NCBI RefSeq assembly: GCF_004785645.1
Contig: NZ_SRPE01000003.1
Location: 310,001 to 374,000 of the forward strand
Direction of reading: 5' to 3'
Source of the DNA: Empedobacter tilapiae
Lineage (GTDB): Bacteria; Bacteroidota; Bacteroidia; Flavobacteriales; Weeksellaceae
Length of the DNA: 64,000 bases
In this document: positions 52,309 through 60,569 of the stretch, piece after piece
Layout of the letters: the number at the start of each line of letters is the position of its first letter
Numbering within the stretch: the first letter of the stretch is position 1
Program-made: the position numbers and the translations under genes
The notes under the pieces: generated by a model
Told to the model about the DNA's origin: nothing
Database searches by the model: none
What the model saw: only the letters and a program-made list of their open reading frames with translations

Positions 52309-53976
52309 ATGAAAAAAATATCATTAATAATAGTTTCATTCTTCGCGATTATTAATTTAAATGCGCAAGAGTCATACAAAAATGGAGTTGTTGTGACGGC
52401 TCATCCCGAAGCTTCAAAAGTTGGAGTTGAAATTCTGAAAAAAGGAGGAAATGCAATTGATGCTTCTATTGCAGTTCAGTTTGCGTTGGCGGTTGTTTAT
52501 CCAAATGCAGGAAATATTGGAGGTGGTGGATTTTTAGTTTATCGTGATGCGAAAGGAAAGACAGATGCGTTAGATTATCGTGAAAAAGCTCCCTTGAAAG
52601 CTTTCGAAGATATGTATTGGGATAAAGATGGAAATGCAATTAAGGATCTTAGTTTATATGGGCAATTTTCAGCAGGTGTTCCTGGGACTGTAGATGGAAT
52701 GGTTAAAGCACACGAAAAGTATGGAAAATTAAATTGGAAAGAATTAGTTCAGCCAGCTATTAATTTAGCTCGAAAAGGATTTAAAATTACAAAACAGCAA
52801 GCGAGCGAATTGACAAATAAGCATAATGATTTTGTAAAATATAATTCAAAAATGAATGCTTTAACTTCTAAAGCATCTTGGAAAGAAGGAGATTTATTGG
52901 TTCAAAAAGATTTAGCAAATACGTTAAAATTAATTCAGCAAAAGGGTAGAGCTGGTTTTTATGAAGGAAAAACTGCTGATTTAATAGTGAAAGAAATGAA
53001 ACGTGGGAACGGAATTATTTCGCATGAAGATTTAAAATCATATCAATCGGTTTGGAGAACTCCAGTTTCTGGAAATTACAAAGGTTTTAAAGTAATTTCG
53101 ATGCCACCACCTTCAAGTGGAGGAATTGCATTGGTTTCATTATTTCAATCTATCGAAGATTATCCAATCAACAAATGGGGATTTCAGGCAGATTCTACAA
53201 TTCAAGTGATGGTCGAAGCTGAGCGTCGTGTTTATGCAGATCGTGCCGAACACTTAGGTGATCCAGATTTTATAAATGTTCCACAAAAACAATTGTTGGA
53301 CAAAAGTTATAATGTGAATCGAATGAAAGGTTTTTCGTTTGATAAAGCAACACTAAGTTCAGCAATTAAAGCGGGAGAAATAATCGGTAAAGAATCGATG
53401 GAAACAACACATTATGTAATTGTTGATAAAGATGGAAATGCGTCTTCCGTAACGACTACTTTGAATAATTCGTATGGATCTTTGGTTGTTGTAGAAGGTG
53501 CAGGATTTTTATTGAATGATGAAATGGATGATTTTTCTGTAAAACCAGGAACGCCGAATTTGTATGGTTTGGTTGGAGGAAAAGCAAATGCGATTGAACC
53601 TTCGAAAAGAATGTTAAGTTCGATGACACCTTCGATTTTAGAGAAAGATGGTAAACTGTTTATGGTTGTAGGAACTCCAGGAGGTTCTACAATTATTACG
53701 TCAGTTTTTCAAGCAATTTTAAATGTTGTTGATTTCGGAATGACAATGCAAGAAGCTGTTGCAGCACCAAGGTTTCATCATCAATGGTTACCAGACCGAA
53801 TCGATTATGAGCCAAATGCAATTTCAGAAAACGTTCGCGAATCTTTAAAACAAAAAGGCTATACATTGAAAGAACGTAAAACTTACGGGCGTGTAGAAGG
53901 AATTTTGGTCAATGCAGACGGAACATATCAAGCAGGTGCAGATCCACGAGGAGATGATAAAGCTATAGGATATTAA
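52309..53976 (+). CDS. ggt: Gamma-glutamyltransferase
   Basis: 555 residues with a signal peptide (ending LNAQ near residue 20). The autocatalytic cleavage and catalytic nucleophile is the first Thr of TTHYVIVDKDGNA (about Thr366); the large subunit starts GVVVTAHPEASKVGVEILKKGGNAIDASIA. Later motifs: LNNSYGSLVVVEGAGFLLNDEMDDF, PSKRMLSSMTPSIL and GTPGGSTIITSVFQ. It cleaves gamma-glutamyl bonds of glutathione and related peptides in the periplasm. It has its own promoter and a very long palindromic terminator. Confidence 0.95.
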   Translation: MKKISLIIVSFFAIINLNAQESYKNGVVVTAHPEASKVGVEILKKGGNAIDASIAVQFALAVVYPNAGNIGGGGFLVYRDAKGKTDALDYREKAPLKAFEDMYWDKDGNAIKDLSLYGQFSAGVPGTVDGMVKAHEKYGKLNWKELVQPAINLARKGFKITKQQASELTNKHNDFVKYNSKMNALTSKASWKEGDLLVQKDLANTLKLIQQKGRAGFYEGKTADLIVKEMKRGNGIISHEDLKSYQSVWRTPVSGNYKGFKVISMPPPSSGGIALVSLFQSIEDYPINKWGFQADSTIQVMVEAERRVYADRAEHLGDPDFINVPQKQLLDKSYNVNRMKGFSFDKATLSSAIKAGEIIGKESMETTHYVIVDKDGNASSVTTTLNNSYGSLVVVEGAGFLLNDEMDDFSVKPGTPNLYGLVGGKANAIEPSKRMLSSMTPSILEKDGKLFMVVGTPGGSTIITSVFQAILNVVDFGMTMQEAVAAPRFHHQWLPDRIDYEPNAISENVRESLKQKGYTLKERKTYGRVEGILVNADGTYQAGADPRGDDKAIGY

Positions 53977-54029
53977 TCAATAAAATAACAAAACCACTAA
54001 ATATTTAGTGGTTTTGTTATTTTATTGAT
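53976..54029. terminator. 54-base perfect palindrome after ggt
   Basis: The arms 53976-54002 and 54003-54029 are exact reverse complements (27 bp, no loop), with CCACTAAATATTTAGTGG in the middle. It starts at the last base of the ggt stop codon. The outer A/T-rich part gives T runs on both strands, as in a bidirectional terminator, although both neighbours run on the plus strand. Confidence 0.85.
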
Positions 54030-54144
54030 AATTAACATTTTGGTGTTTTGTTTTTCGGAAAATAATTAGTCGATTCGTGAATATTAATCAAGCTTTATTT
54101 TTTGACTTCTGAATTTTTATTTTTTTTGAGAAAAATTACAAAAC

Positions 54145-56106
54145 ATGAGAAGAAATTTTATTTTAGAAAAATTGGTTGCTTTACTCTTTATATCTTCTAG
54201 CTTATATGCGCAAAAGATGGAATTTAGAACTATGGATATCCCGAAATCTGGAGTTCGAGGTATAGCTAATAATGGAAATGCTGTTATGACTGCATATACT
54301 TATAACTATGGAACAAATACATTTGTTGAAAAGGATAATGGTATTATCAGCTATGCAAATATGAATGAAAAAGGTGATATTGTAGGAGTTAGTAGGATAA
54401 ATGACTCATTATACCCTGTATATAAATTAGCAGAAACAACCGAATGGATCTCAACAGGAGTTTTTCCTGATTTAACGAAAAATGATGGAGTAACTGTGTA
54501 TTCAATTAGTAGTAATGGACGCTATATTGTTGGGCAAATGAAAGCTCTACCTTTTGTTTATGATATTCAAACAAAACAATTAAAAAATATAATTCCTAAT
54601 GGTTATAAATATGGAGCTGGTTATAGTGTAAATAATGACGGAAGTACAGTTGGTTGGATTGATGCAGACGTAAATGGAACCTTTAGAGAATTAGCTGTTA
54701 TAGAGAAAGATGGTAAGTTTAAAAAATTGTTGACAGATTATGCCGTTCCTATAAATAATCATATTTGGAATATAAATGACGATGGTATTGTAGTTGGAGA
54801 AATTAATCTAAAACCTTTCATGTATAATTTAAATACAAATGAGTATAAAATATTTGATTTACCAGCTGGTTATAGAACAGGTACATTTTCATATTCTTCA
54901 AATGGAATTCTAGTAGGATATGCTCAAAATATGGTTTCTGATCGAGATGCAATTATCTACCATAAATCTCTTGGTGATCAACCAAAATTGATAAAAGATC
55001 TTTTAGTAGAACAAGGAATAGAAATTACGATTCCTGGGGGAAAATTAGGTTCTGCAAATGTAGTTTCAGAAAATGGAGATTTTATTGGAGGGCATGAGGT
55101 AGGGAATGGAAATGTTGCTGCAGGATGGATATTGAAATTAAATGGATATTTTGATCCAAAAGAATGTAAGATAAATGTTCCTTCTGATATTGAAGTACAA
55201 TCAAAATTAGGAGAAATTTCTGCTATAGTAAATTATGAAGTCACATCTGATTGTCCAGATTACAAATTAGTTTTAGTGAATGGACTAAAATCAGGAGCTG
55301 AATTTCCTATGGGAATTACAACAGTTGCTTACAATTTAGTTGATGCTGAAGGTAAAGTAATTAATTCTGCATCATTCAAAATTTATGTAAAAGATTCTTA
55401 TTGTATTCCTCGTTTTACAGCAATTGTAGAACCAATTACTCGTGTTAAAATAGGAACTATTGATAATACTTCAACTAATTATGTTACAGCGAATGAAAAT
55501 GAATATTTCTTAGAGCAATCTACAGATTTAGCTCAAGGAGGAACATATGATATTACAGTTGCTGGAAATACAAATGGACCTAATGAGAAAAGTGAATTTG
55601 TCGTTTACTTTGATTTAAATCAAGATGGAGTTTTCAACCCAGATACTGAAGGGTATTATGTTGGTGCAATTACAGGCTCTACAGGAGCAGATGGTAAGAC
55701 TGTTACAAAGTCTATCAGTCTTCCTGATAATATAAAGTTAGGAAAAACACGTATGCGTATAATGAAAACATATAGATTAGTACCAGATGATCCTTGTTCT
55801 ATTACTTATGCGTTTGGGCAAAGTGAAGACTATACAATAAATATTACAACGAATTTAGCTACATCAGATATAAATTCTAAAAAGATTCAAATTTATCCAA
55901 ATCCAGTGAAAAATATTTTATCAATTAATAATAAGTTAATTGTGAAAACTGTGAAAATTATTAATATGACTGGTCAAGAAGTTTACAATAAACAATTAAA
56001 TAAAATTAATCCTCAGATAAATGTTTCTAGTTTATCAAAAGGAGTTTATATAATAAATATTGAGACTACAGAAGAAGTTGTTACACAAAAAATCATCAAA
56101 GATTAA
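54145..56106 (+). CDS. Secreted multidomain protein with HAF-like repeats, GEVED domain and T9SS sorting domain
   Basis: 653 residues. After a signal peptide (LLFISSSLYAQ) come about 300 residues of repeated ISSNGRYIVGQ / VNNDGSTVGW / INDDGIVVGE units, as in HAF repeat proteins. A HYR-like module (ECKINVPSDIEVQSKLGEIS in part) and a GEVED domain (SEFVVYFDLNQDGVFNPDTEGYYVG, AFGQSEDYTINIT) follow, then the T9SS type A sorting domain from about residue 580 (IQIYPNPVKNILSINN). No catalytic site is apparent; a structural or adhesive surface role is possible. Confidence 0.82.
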   Translation: MRRNFILEKLVALLFISSSLYAQKMEFRTMDIPKSGVRGIANNGNAVMTAYTYNYGTNTFVEKDNGIISYANMNEKGDIVGVSRINDSLYPVYKLAETTEWISTGVFPDLTKNDGVTVYSISSNGRYIVGQMKALPFVYDIQTKQLKNIIPNGYKYGAGYSVNNDGSTVGWIDADVNGTFRELAVIEKDGKFKKLLTDYAVPINNHIWNINDDGIVVGEINLKPFMYNLNTNEYKIFDLPAGYRTGTFSYSSNGILVGYAQNMVSDRDAIIYHKSLGDQPKLIKDLLVEQGIEITIPGGKLGSANVVSENGDFIGGHEVGNGNVAAGWILKLNGYFDPKECKINVPSDIEVQSKLGEISAIVNYEVTSDCPDYKLVLVNGLKSGAEFPMGITTVAYNLVDAEGKVINSASFKIYVKDSYCIPRFTAIVEPITRVKIGTIDNTSTNYVTANENEYFLEQSTDLAQGGTYDITVAGNTNGPNEKSEFVVYFDLNQDGVFNPDTEGYYVGAITGSTGADGKTVTKSISLPDNIKLGKTRMRIMKTYRLVPDDPCSITYAFGQSEDYTINITTNLATSDINSKKIQIYPNPVKNILSINNKLIVKTVKIINMTGQEVYNKQLNKINPQINVSSLSKGVYIINIETTEEVVTQKIIKD

Positions 56107-56143
56107 ATGAATAAATTTTTGATGAATTAACACTAATAATGAA

Positions 56144-56180
56144 AAAAGGCTATTCGATTCGAATAGCCTTTTGTTTTTTT
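56144..56180. terminator. Bidirectional terminator at 56.16 kb
   Basis: GGCTATTCGATTCGAATAGC and a following C form a 21-base palindrome with one central base, with A/T runs on the sides, between convergent genes. Confidence 0.88.
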
Positions 56181-56460
56181 ATGATAAAACATCTCTAATT
56201 TCAGGGTTTTTATCAAACTGAGCTTTAGAAAAAGGACACAGAGGGATAACCTTTATGTTTTCTTTTCTAACCCAATCAACTAAGCTTAATAAAGCTTTTT
56301 TACCAACACCTTGACCGCCATAAGCTTCATCAACTTCCGTATGATCGATAATAATTTTGTCATTACCAGCCCAAACATAAGCCATTTCTCCAGCTTTTTT
56401 ATCGCCATCTAAAACGATAAAAGCACCATTTTTTTTATCATCAATTTGTTTAATTTCCAT
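56179..56460 (-). CDS. GNAT-family N-acetyltransferase-like protein (YidJ/Yjdj type)
   Basis: 93 residues, the short single-domain form. Acetyl-CoA binding motif DEAYGGQGVGKKALLSLVDWVRKENIKVIPLCPF, in parts; the family member start is GAFIVLDGDKKAGEMAYVW. Substrate unknown. It follows the pirin gene by 24 bases and may share its transcript. Confidence 0.88.
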   Translation of the reverse strand: MEIKQIDDKKNGAFIVLDGDKKAGEMAYVWAGNDKIIIDHTEVDEAYGGQGVGKKALLSLVDWVRKENIKVIPLCPFSKAQFDKNPEIRDVLS

Positions 56461-56484
56461 CAGTTTTATTTTTTAAGTTGTTTA

Positions 56485-57357
56485 TTAATCTTCTAAAGTA
56501 CCAAATTTTCCGTTATTAAAATCCTCGAAAGCTTCTCGAATTTGCTCTTGTGTATTCATCACAAAAGGGCCATAAGAAGCGATTGGCTCATTAAGAGGTT
56601 CTCCACTCAAAATTAATACCACACTATTTTCTGTTGCTTCTATTGAGAAATCTTCGCCTTCGTTTGTAAACAATAACAAATGATCAGTTGGAACAATTTC
56701 TTGATTATTTACTTTTATTTCTCCATCAATAACTAATAAAACGGTATTGTAATTTGCAGGAAAATTAAAATTAGCTTTTCCTCCTTCGTTCAATTTTGCA
56801 TTCAGCATATTAACAGGAGAAAATGTTGATGCAGCACCTTTTGTTTGGTTGTATTCACCAGCAATAACTTCGATAAAACCATTTTCAACTTCTACAGTTG
56901 GAATATCTTTATGTTCAATCGCTTGATATTTTGGAGTGCTCATTTTATCCTTTGCAGGAAGATTTACCCACAATTGAACCATTTGGAAAATACCACCTTG
57001 TTTGTAAAATTCTTCTGCATGATATTCTTTGTGTAAAACACCCGAAGCTGCTGTCATCCATTGTACATCTCCTTGCTGAATTGTTCCACCTCCACCAGAA
57101 CTATCGTGATGCGAAACGCTTCCTTCATAAGCAATTGTTACCGTTTCGAAACCGCGATGTGGATGCACGCCAACACCTTTTGGTCTGTCTGTTGCTGGGA
57201 AATGAAATTTTGAATTGTAATCCAACATAATAAATGGATCCATTCTTCTCATATCTAAATGATAACCACTTGGAATGAAGTTATGAACTCTAAATCCGTC
57301 TCCTACAAAATGTGGTTCTCTTGGTGCAATCACTGCTTCTATATTTTTTGTATTCAT
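56485..57357 (-). CDS. Pirin family protein
   Basis: 290 residues forming two cupin domains. Motifs: PFIMLDYNSKFHFPATDRPKGVGVHPHRGFETVTIAYEG (in parts) with the metal-binding His residues HPHRGFET, and QWMTAASGVLHKEYH. Bacterial pirins such as YhhW have quercetinase activity; others regulate enzymes. The C-terminal cupin keeps the typical LILSGEPLNEPIASYGPFVMNT. Its own -7 element on the minus strand (complement of 57391-57398, TAAATTTG). Confidence 0.92.
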   Translation of the reverse strand: MNTKNIEAVIAPREPHFVGDGFRVHNFIPSGYHLDMRRMDPFIMLDYNSKFHFPATDRPKGVGVHPHRGFETVTIAYEGSVSHHDSSGGGGTIQQGDVQWMTAASGVLHKEYHAEEFYKQGGIFQMVQLWVNLPAKDKMSTPKYQAIEHKDIPTVEVENGFIEVIAGEYNQTKGAASTFSPVNMLNAKLNEGGKANFNFPANYNTVLLVIDGEIKVNNQEIVPTDHLLLFTNEGEDFSIEATENSVVLILSGEPLNEPIASYGPFVMNTQEQIREAFEDFNNGKFGTLED

Positions 57358-57390
57358 AATGATTTTTTATATGTTTTTATTTTTGTTATA

Positions 57391-57398
57391 CAAATTTA
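57391..57398 (-). promoter_or_regulatory. -7 element before the pirin gene
   Basis: The minus strand reads TAAATTTG, fitting TAnnTTTG, 33 bases before the pirin start codon. Confidence 0.45.
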
Positions 57399-57503
57399 CG
57401 AAGCTAAATAGTCGATTATATTGATGTAGGTTAAGAAGTGTTTTTGAACAAGCTAGGTGTGATTATATACAATTTATAAAGGATTAATTTAATTCATAAA
57501 ATT

Positions 57504-57551
57504 ATTAAAACTAGAAAAGCATCTCAATTGAGATGCTTTTCTAGTTTTAAT
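57504..57551. terminator. 48-base perfect palindrome after hutU
   Basis: 57504-57527 and 57528-57551 are exact reverse complements (24 bp, no loop), with AAGCATCTCAATTGAGATGC in the core. It lies 15 bases after the hutU stop and ends that minus-strand transcript. Confidence 0.87.
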
Positions 57552-57566
57552 GTTTGAAGTTGATCA

Positions 57567-59546
57567 TTACAATAAATCTTCATTAACAATATTAGGTAAA
57601 GTAACTTTCAACAAAGGTTCTTCTTCCATCGCACGTTTGATCGCAAAAATAGCTTCTTCGTTTCTTGCCCAAGAACGTCGAGCAATTCCATTGTTTACAT
57701 CCCAATGCAACATCGATTTTAGACGTTGTTCAGCGTCTGAAGACCCATCTAACAACATTCCAAAACCACCATTGATAACTTCTCCCCAACCAACGCCACC
57801 ACCGTTGTGAATAGAAACCCAAGTCGCGCCTCGAAAACTATCTCCAATTACATTGTGAATTGCCATATCAGCCGTGAATTTTGAACCATCATAAATATTA
57901 GATGTTTCACGGAAAGGAGAATCTGTTCCAGAAACATCATGATGATCGCGCCCTAAAACAACTGCTCCGATTTCACCTTTCGCAATTGCATCGTTAAAGG
58001 CTTTCGCAATTTTAATTCTTCCTTCAGCATCAGCATATAAAATACGTGCTTGAGATCCAACAACCAATTTGTTTTCTTGAGCACCTTTTATCCACGTAAT
58101 ATTATCTTGCATTTGTTGCTGAATTTCTTTCGGAGAATGTTGCATGATTTCTTCTAAAACTTGACAAGCAATTTCATCCGTCTTTTGTAAATCTTCGGTT
58201 TTTCCTGATGTACAAACCCAACGGAAAGGTCCAAATCCGAAATCGAAACACATAGGTCCCATAATGTCTTGCACATACGAAGGATATTTAAAATCGATAT
58301 TATTTTCTGCCATTACATTTGCACCAGCACGAGAAGCTTCTAACAAAAAGGCATTTCCATAATCGAAAAAATACGTTCCTTTCGCCGTATGTTTATTGAC
58401 AGAATCTGCATGACGCCGTAGCGATTCTTGTACTTTTTCTTTGAATAATTCTGGATTGTTTGCCATCATTTCATTGGCTTCATCGAAAGATAATCCAACA
58501 GGATAATAACCGCCAGCCCAAGGGTTGTGCAAAGAGGTTTGATCTGAACCTAAGTCAATGTATAGATTTTCTTGGTCAAATTTTTCCCAAACATCAACCA
58601 CATTTCCATCATAAGCAATCGAAACAACTTCTTTATTTTCTTTGGCTTCGCGAACACGAGCAACTAATTCATCCAAATTAGTAATCACTTCATCCACCCA
58701 ACCTTGTTCATGACGTTTGTATGTCGCAGCAGGGTTTACTTCGGCAGTTACAGAAACAACACCTGCGATATTTCCCGCTTTCGGTTGCGCACCAGACATT
58801 CCACCAAGTCCTGCCGTTACAAATAATTTACCAGCCGTACCTTCATTATCGATTTTGCGACAACCATTCAAAACGGTAATCGTTGTTCCATGAACAATTC
58901 CTTGCGGACCAATGTACATATAACTTCCAGCGGTCATTTGCCCGTATTGAGAAACACCTAACGCATTCATCTTTTCCCAATCATCCGGTTTCGAATAATT
59001 AGGAATCACCATTCCATTCGTAACGACAACGCGCGGAGCATTTTTGTGTGAAGGAAATAAACCCATTGGATGCCCAGAATACATCACCAAGGTTTGCTCT
59101 TCTGTCATTTCAGACAAATATTTCATCGTTAATAGATATTGCGCCCAGTTTTGGAAAACGGCACCATTTCCACCATAGGTGATTAATTCTTCTGGATGTT
59201 GAGCTACTGCGTGATCCAAGTTATTTTGAATCATTAATTGAATTGCTTTTGCTTGTTGCGAATTTCCTGGATAATCTGTAATTGGACGTGCAAAAATTTT
59301 GTAATCAGGCATCAAACGATACATATAAATACGCCCGAAATCTTCTAATTCTTGCTTAAATTCTGGAATTAGTTCAGCATGATCTTTTGGTTCGAAATAA
59401 CGCAATGCATTTTTAAGCGCTAATTTTTTTTCGTCTTCCGATAATATTTCTTTACGCTTAGGTGCGTGACTTATATTAGGATCTCTCTCTTTTTTTTGAG
59501 GTAAAACAGAAGGAATACCTTGTTTTATTTGTTCTTGAAAAGTCAT
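57567..59546 (-). CDS. hutU: Urocanate hydratase HutU
   Basis: 659 residues; this is the longer form, about 100 more than the about 555 of Pseudomonas. It shows the NAD-binding and active-site regions: MYSGHPMGLFPSHKNAPRVVVTNGM, GSYMYIGPQGIVHGTTITVL, FVTAGLGGMSGAQPKA, and the catalytic Cys region FGFGPFRWVCTSG. It converts urocanate to imidazolone propionate, second step of histidine degradation. Upstream are two small genes and then hutH. hutI and hutG are not found in the window. Confidence 0.95.
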   Translation of the reverse strand: MTFQEQIKQGIPSVLPQKKERDPNISHAPKRKEILSEDEKKLALKNALRYFEPKDHAELIPEFKQELEDFGRIYMYRLMPDYKIFARPITDYPGNSQQAKAIQLMIQNNLDHAVAQHPEELITYGGNGAVFQNWAQYLLTMKYLSEMTEEQTLVMYSGHPMGLFPSHKNAPRVVVTNGMVIPNYSKPDDWEKMNALGVSQYGQMTAGSYMYIGPQGIVHGTTITVLNGCRKIDNEGTAGKLFVTAGLGGMSGAQPKAGNIAGVVSVTAEVNPAATYKRHEQGWVDEVITNLDELVARVREAKENKEVVSIAYDGNVVDVWEKFDQENLYIDLGSDQTSLHNPWAGGYYPVGLSFDEANEMMANNPELFKEKVQESLRRHADSVNKHTAKGTYFFDYGNAFLLEASRAGANVMAENNIDFKYPSYVQDIMGPMCFDFGFGPFRWVCTSGKTEDLQKTDEIACQVLEEIMQHSPKEIQQQMQDNITWIKGAQENKLVVGSQARILYADAEGRIKIAKAFNDAIAKGEIGAVVLGRDHHDVSGTDSPFRETSNIYDGSKFTADMAIHNVIGDSFRGATWVSIHNGGGVGWGEVINGGFGMLLDGSSDAEQRLKSMLHWDVNNGIARRSWARNEEAIFAIKRAMEEEPLLKVTLPNIVNEDLL

Positions 59547-59604
59547 TTTTTTTGTGTTTTTATGTTTTGCGTTAAACGCTATAAGTTTTACGATTTTTTG
59601 TTGT

Positions 59605-59636
59605 TATTCTGAACTTGTCGAGGAATCTCGTTCAAA
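59605..59636. repeat. Fragment of a dispersed REP-like repeat
   Basis: ATTCTGAACTTGTCGAGGAA followed by TCTCG and TTCA contains nested arms (TGAAC/GTTCA, CGAG/CTCG). It resembles the ATTCTGAACTTGTTTCAGAATC-type repeats dispersed in Bacteroidota genomes; recognised from memory, no search was done. Confidence 0.4.
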
Positions 59637-60023
59637 TTACATTTCTTTCTTCAAATCTTTATCAATAAAAAATAATAGGATAAATCCGACAAAATAACAA
59701 AGTAAATCAATCCACGAAAATGATGTTCCGATAATTATTCGAGCTGCTTTGTTATATCCTAGACCAATCATTTCTACAAAATTAAAATATTGTAAAATTT
59801 CAACTACAAAAGAAAAAATCAACGTAAAAATGGCAATGTTAATTGCTTCTGTGTTGATAAATGCTTTGATAAAATAGTAAATAAAAATCACGACTAAAAT
59901 ATCACCAACAAAAGGACGAATGATTTTGTCTTTGATGTACAATGCAATAATTACTTCAATCAAAAAGATAATAATTGCAATTATGAATGATTTTTTATCG
60001 AGTTTGAACATTATTAATTCCAT
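59637..60023 (-). CDS. DUF2809 membrane protein
   Basis: 128 residues with four membrane helices and the family motif FTLIFSFVVEILQYFNFVEMIGLGYNKAARIIIGTSFSWIDLLCY, in parts. The start ATG at 60023 overlaps the previous gene by 10 bases; an alternative ATG at 60011 (MFKLDKKSF) gives 124 residues without overlap. DUF2809 is distantly VanZ-like and of unknown function. It lies between hutU and hutH, with no evident link to histidine degradation. Confidence 0.8.
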   Translation of the reverse strand: MELIMFKLDKKSFIIAIIIFLIEVIIALYIKDKIIRPFVGDILVVIFIYYFIKAFINTEAINIAIFTLIFSFVVEILQYFNFVEMIGLGYNKAARIIIGTSFSWIDLLCYFVGFILLFFIDKDLKKEM

Positions 60024-60565
60024 TTATCAAGTTGACTAAAAGCATCCTCTATTCGTTCTTGTGCTTTTGCAGGAAGCTCGTTATAATTAGAAGATTTCAT
60101 GATTTTACCATTTTTATTCTCTTCTAATGTAAAGACTTTATCCTTGTATAGAATAAAATATCCGACAATAAAACGTTCTTCTGTTTCTAAATTTTCTTCG
60201 CTAAAAGCCGTATATGCAATTCCAATTTTTGCATCATCTGTAAAAAATCCTCCACGTTTTCCCCAGATGAAAATCGTGTTATTACTACTTCTTTTGTCTT
60301 TCAAATTCTGTTTCCATTCCAAACCATCTTTTTTATATTCTTGTATAAAAATGGTGTCTGGCGTTACACCTTTTGCAGGTTTTGAGTAAACGATACAAAA
60401 TTTTTCATTTCCCATATCAACACGAAAACCTTGTATAATTCGGCTTCCTTCGTAAGGTAAAAACTCAAATTCTTCAGGTTTACTATCTCCAAAAGTTGTC
60501 GTTTGGGCTTGAGAAATTATTGATATTAATAAAAATAAAAGTAGGATTAGGCGGTTGTTTTTCAT
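60014..60565 (-). CDS. Exported protein of unknown function in the hut cluster
   Basis: 183 residues with a signal peptide (MKNNRLILLLFLLISIISQAQ). The mature part is beta-rich with EFEFLPYEGSRIIQGFRVDM, TIFIWGKRGGFF and ERFIVGYFILYKDKVFTLEE; no family is recognised. It starts 4 bases after the hutH stop and overlaps the DUF2809 gene, so it is likely part of the same transcript. Confidence 0.68.
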   Translation of the reverse strand: MKNNRLILLLFLLISIISQAQTTTFGDSKPEEFEFLPYEGSRIIQGFRVDMGNEKFCIVYSKPAKGVTPDTIFIQEYKKDGLEWKQNLKDKRSSNNTIFIWGKRGGFFTDDAKIGIAYTAFSEENLETEERFIVGYFILYKDKVFTLEENKNGKIMKSSNYNELPAKAQERIEDAFSQLDKWN

Positions 60566-60569
60566 TTTA

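Noticed and set aside
56898-57230. Plus-strand frame of 110 codons opposite the pirin gene
   Set aside because: Pirin is unambiguous on the other strand; the shadow frame has no domain and no promoter.
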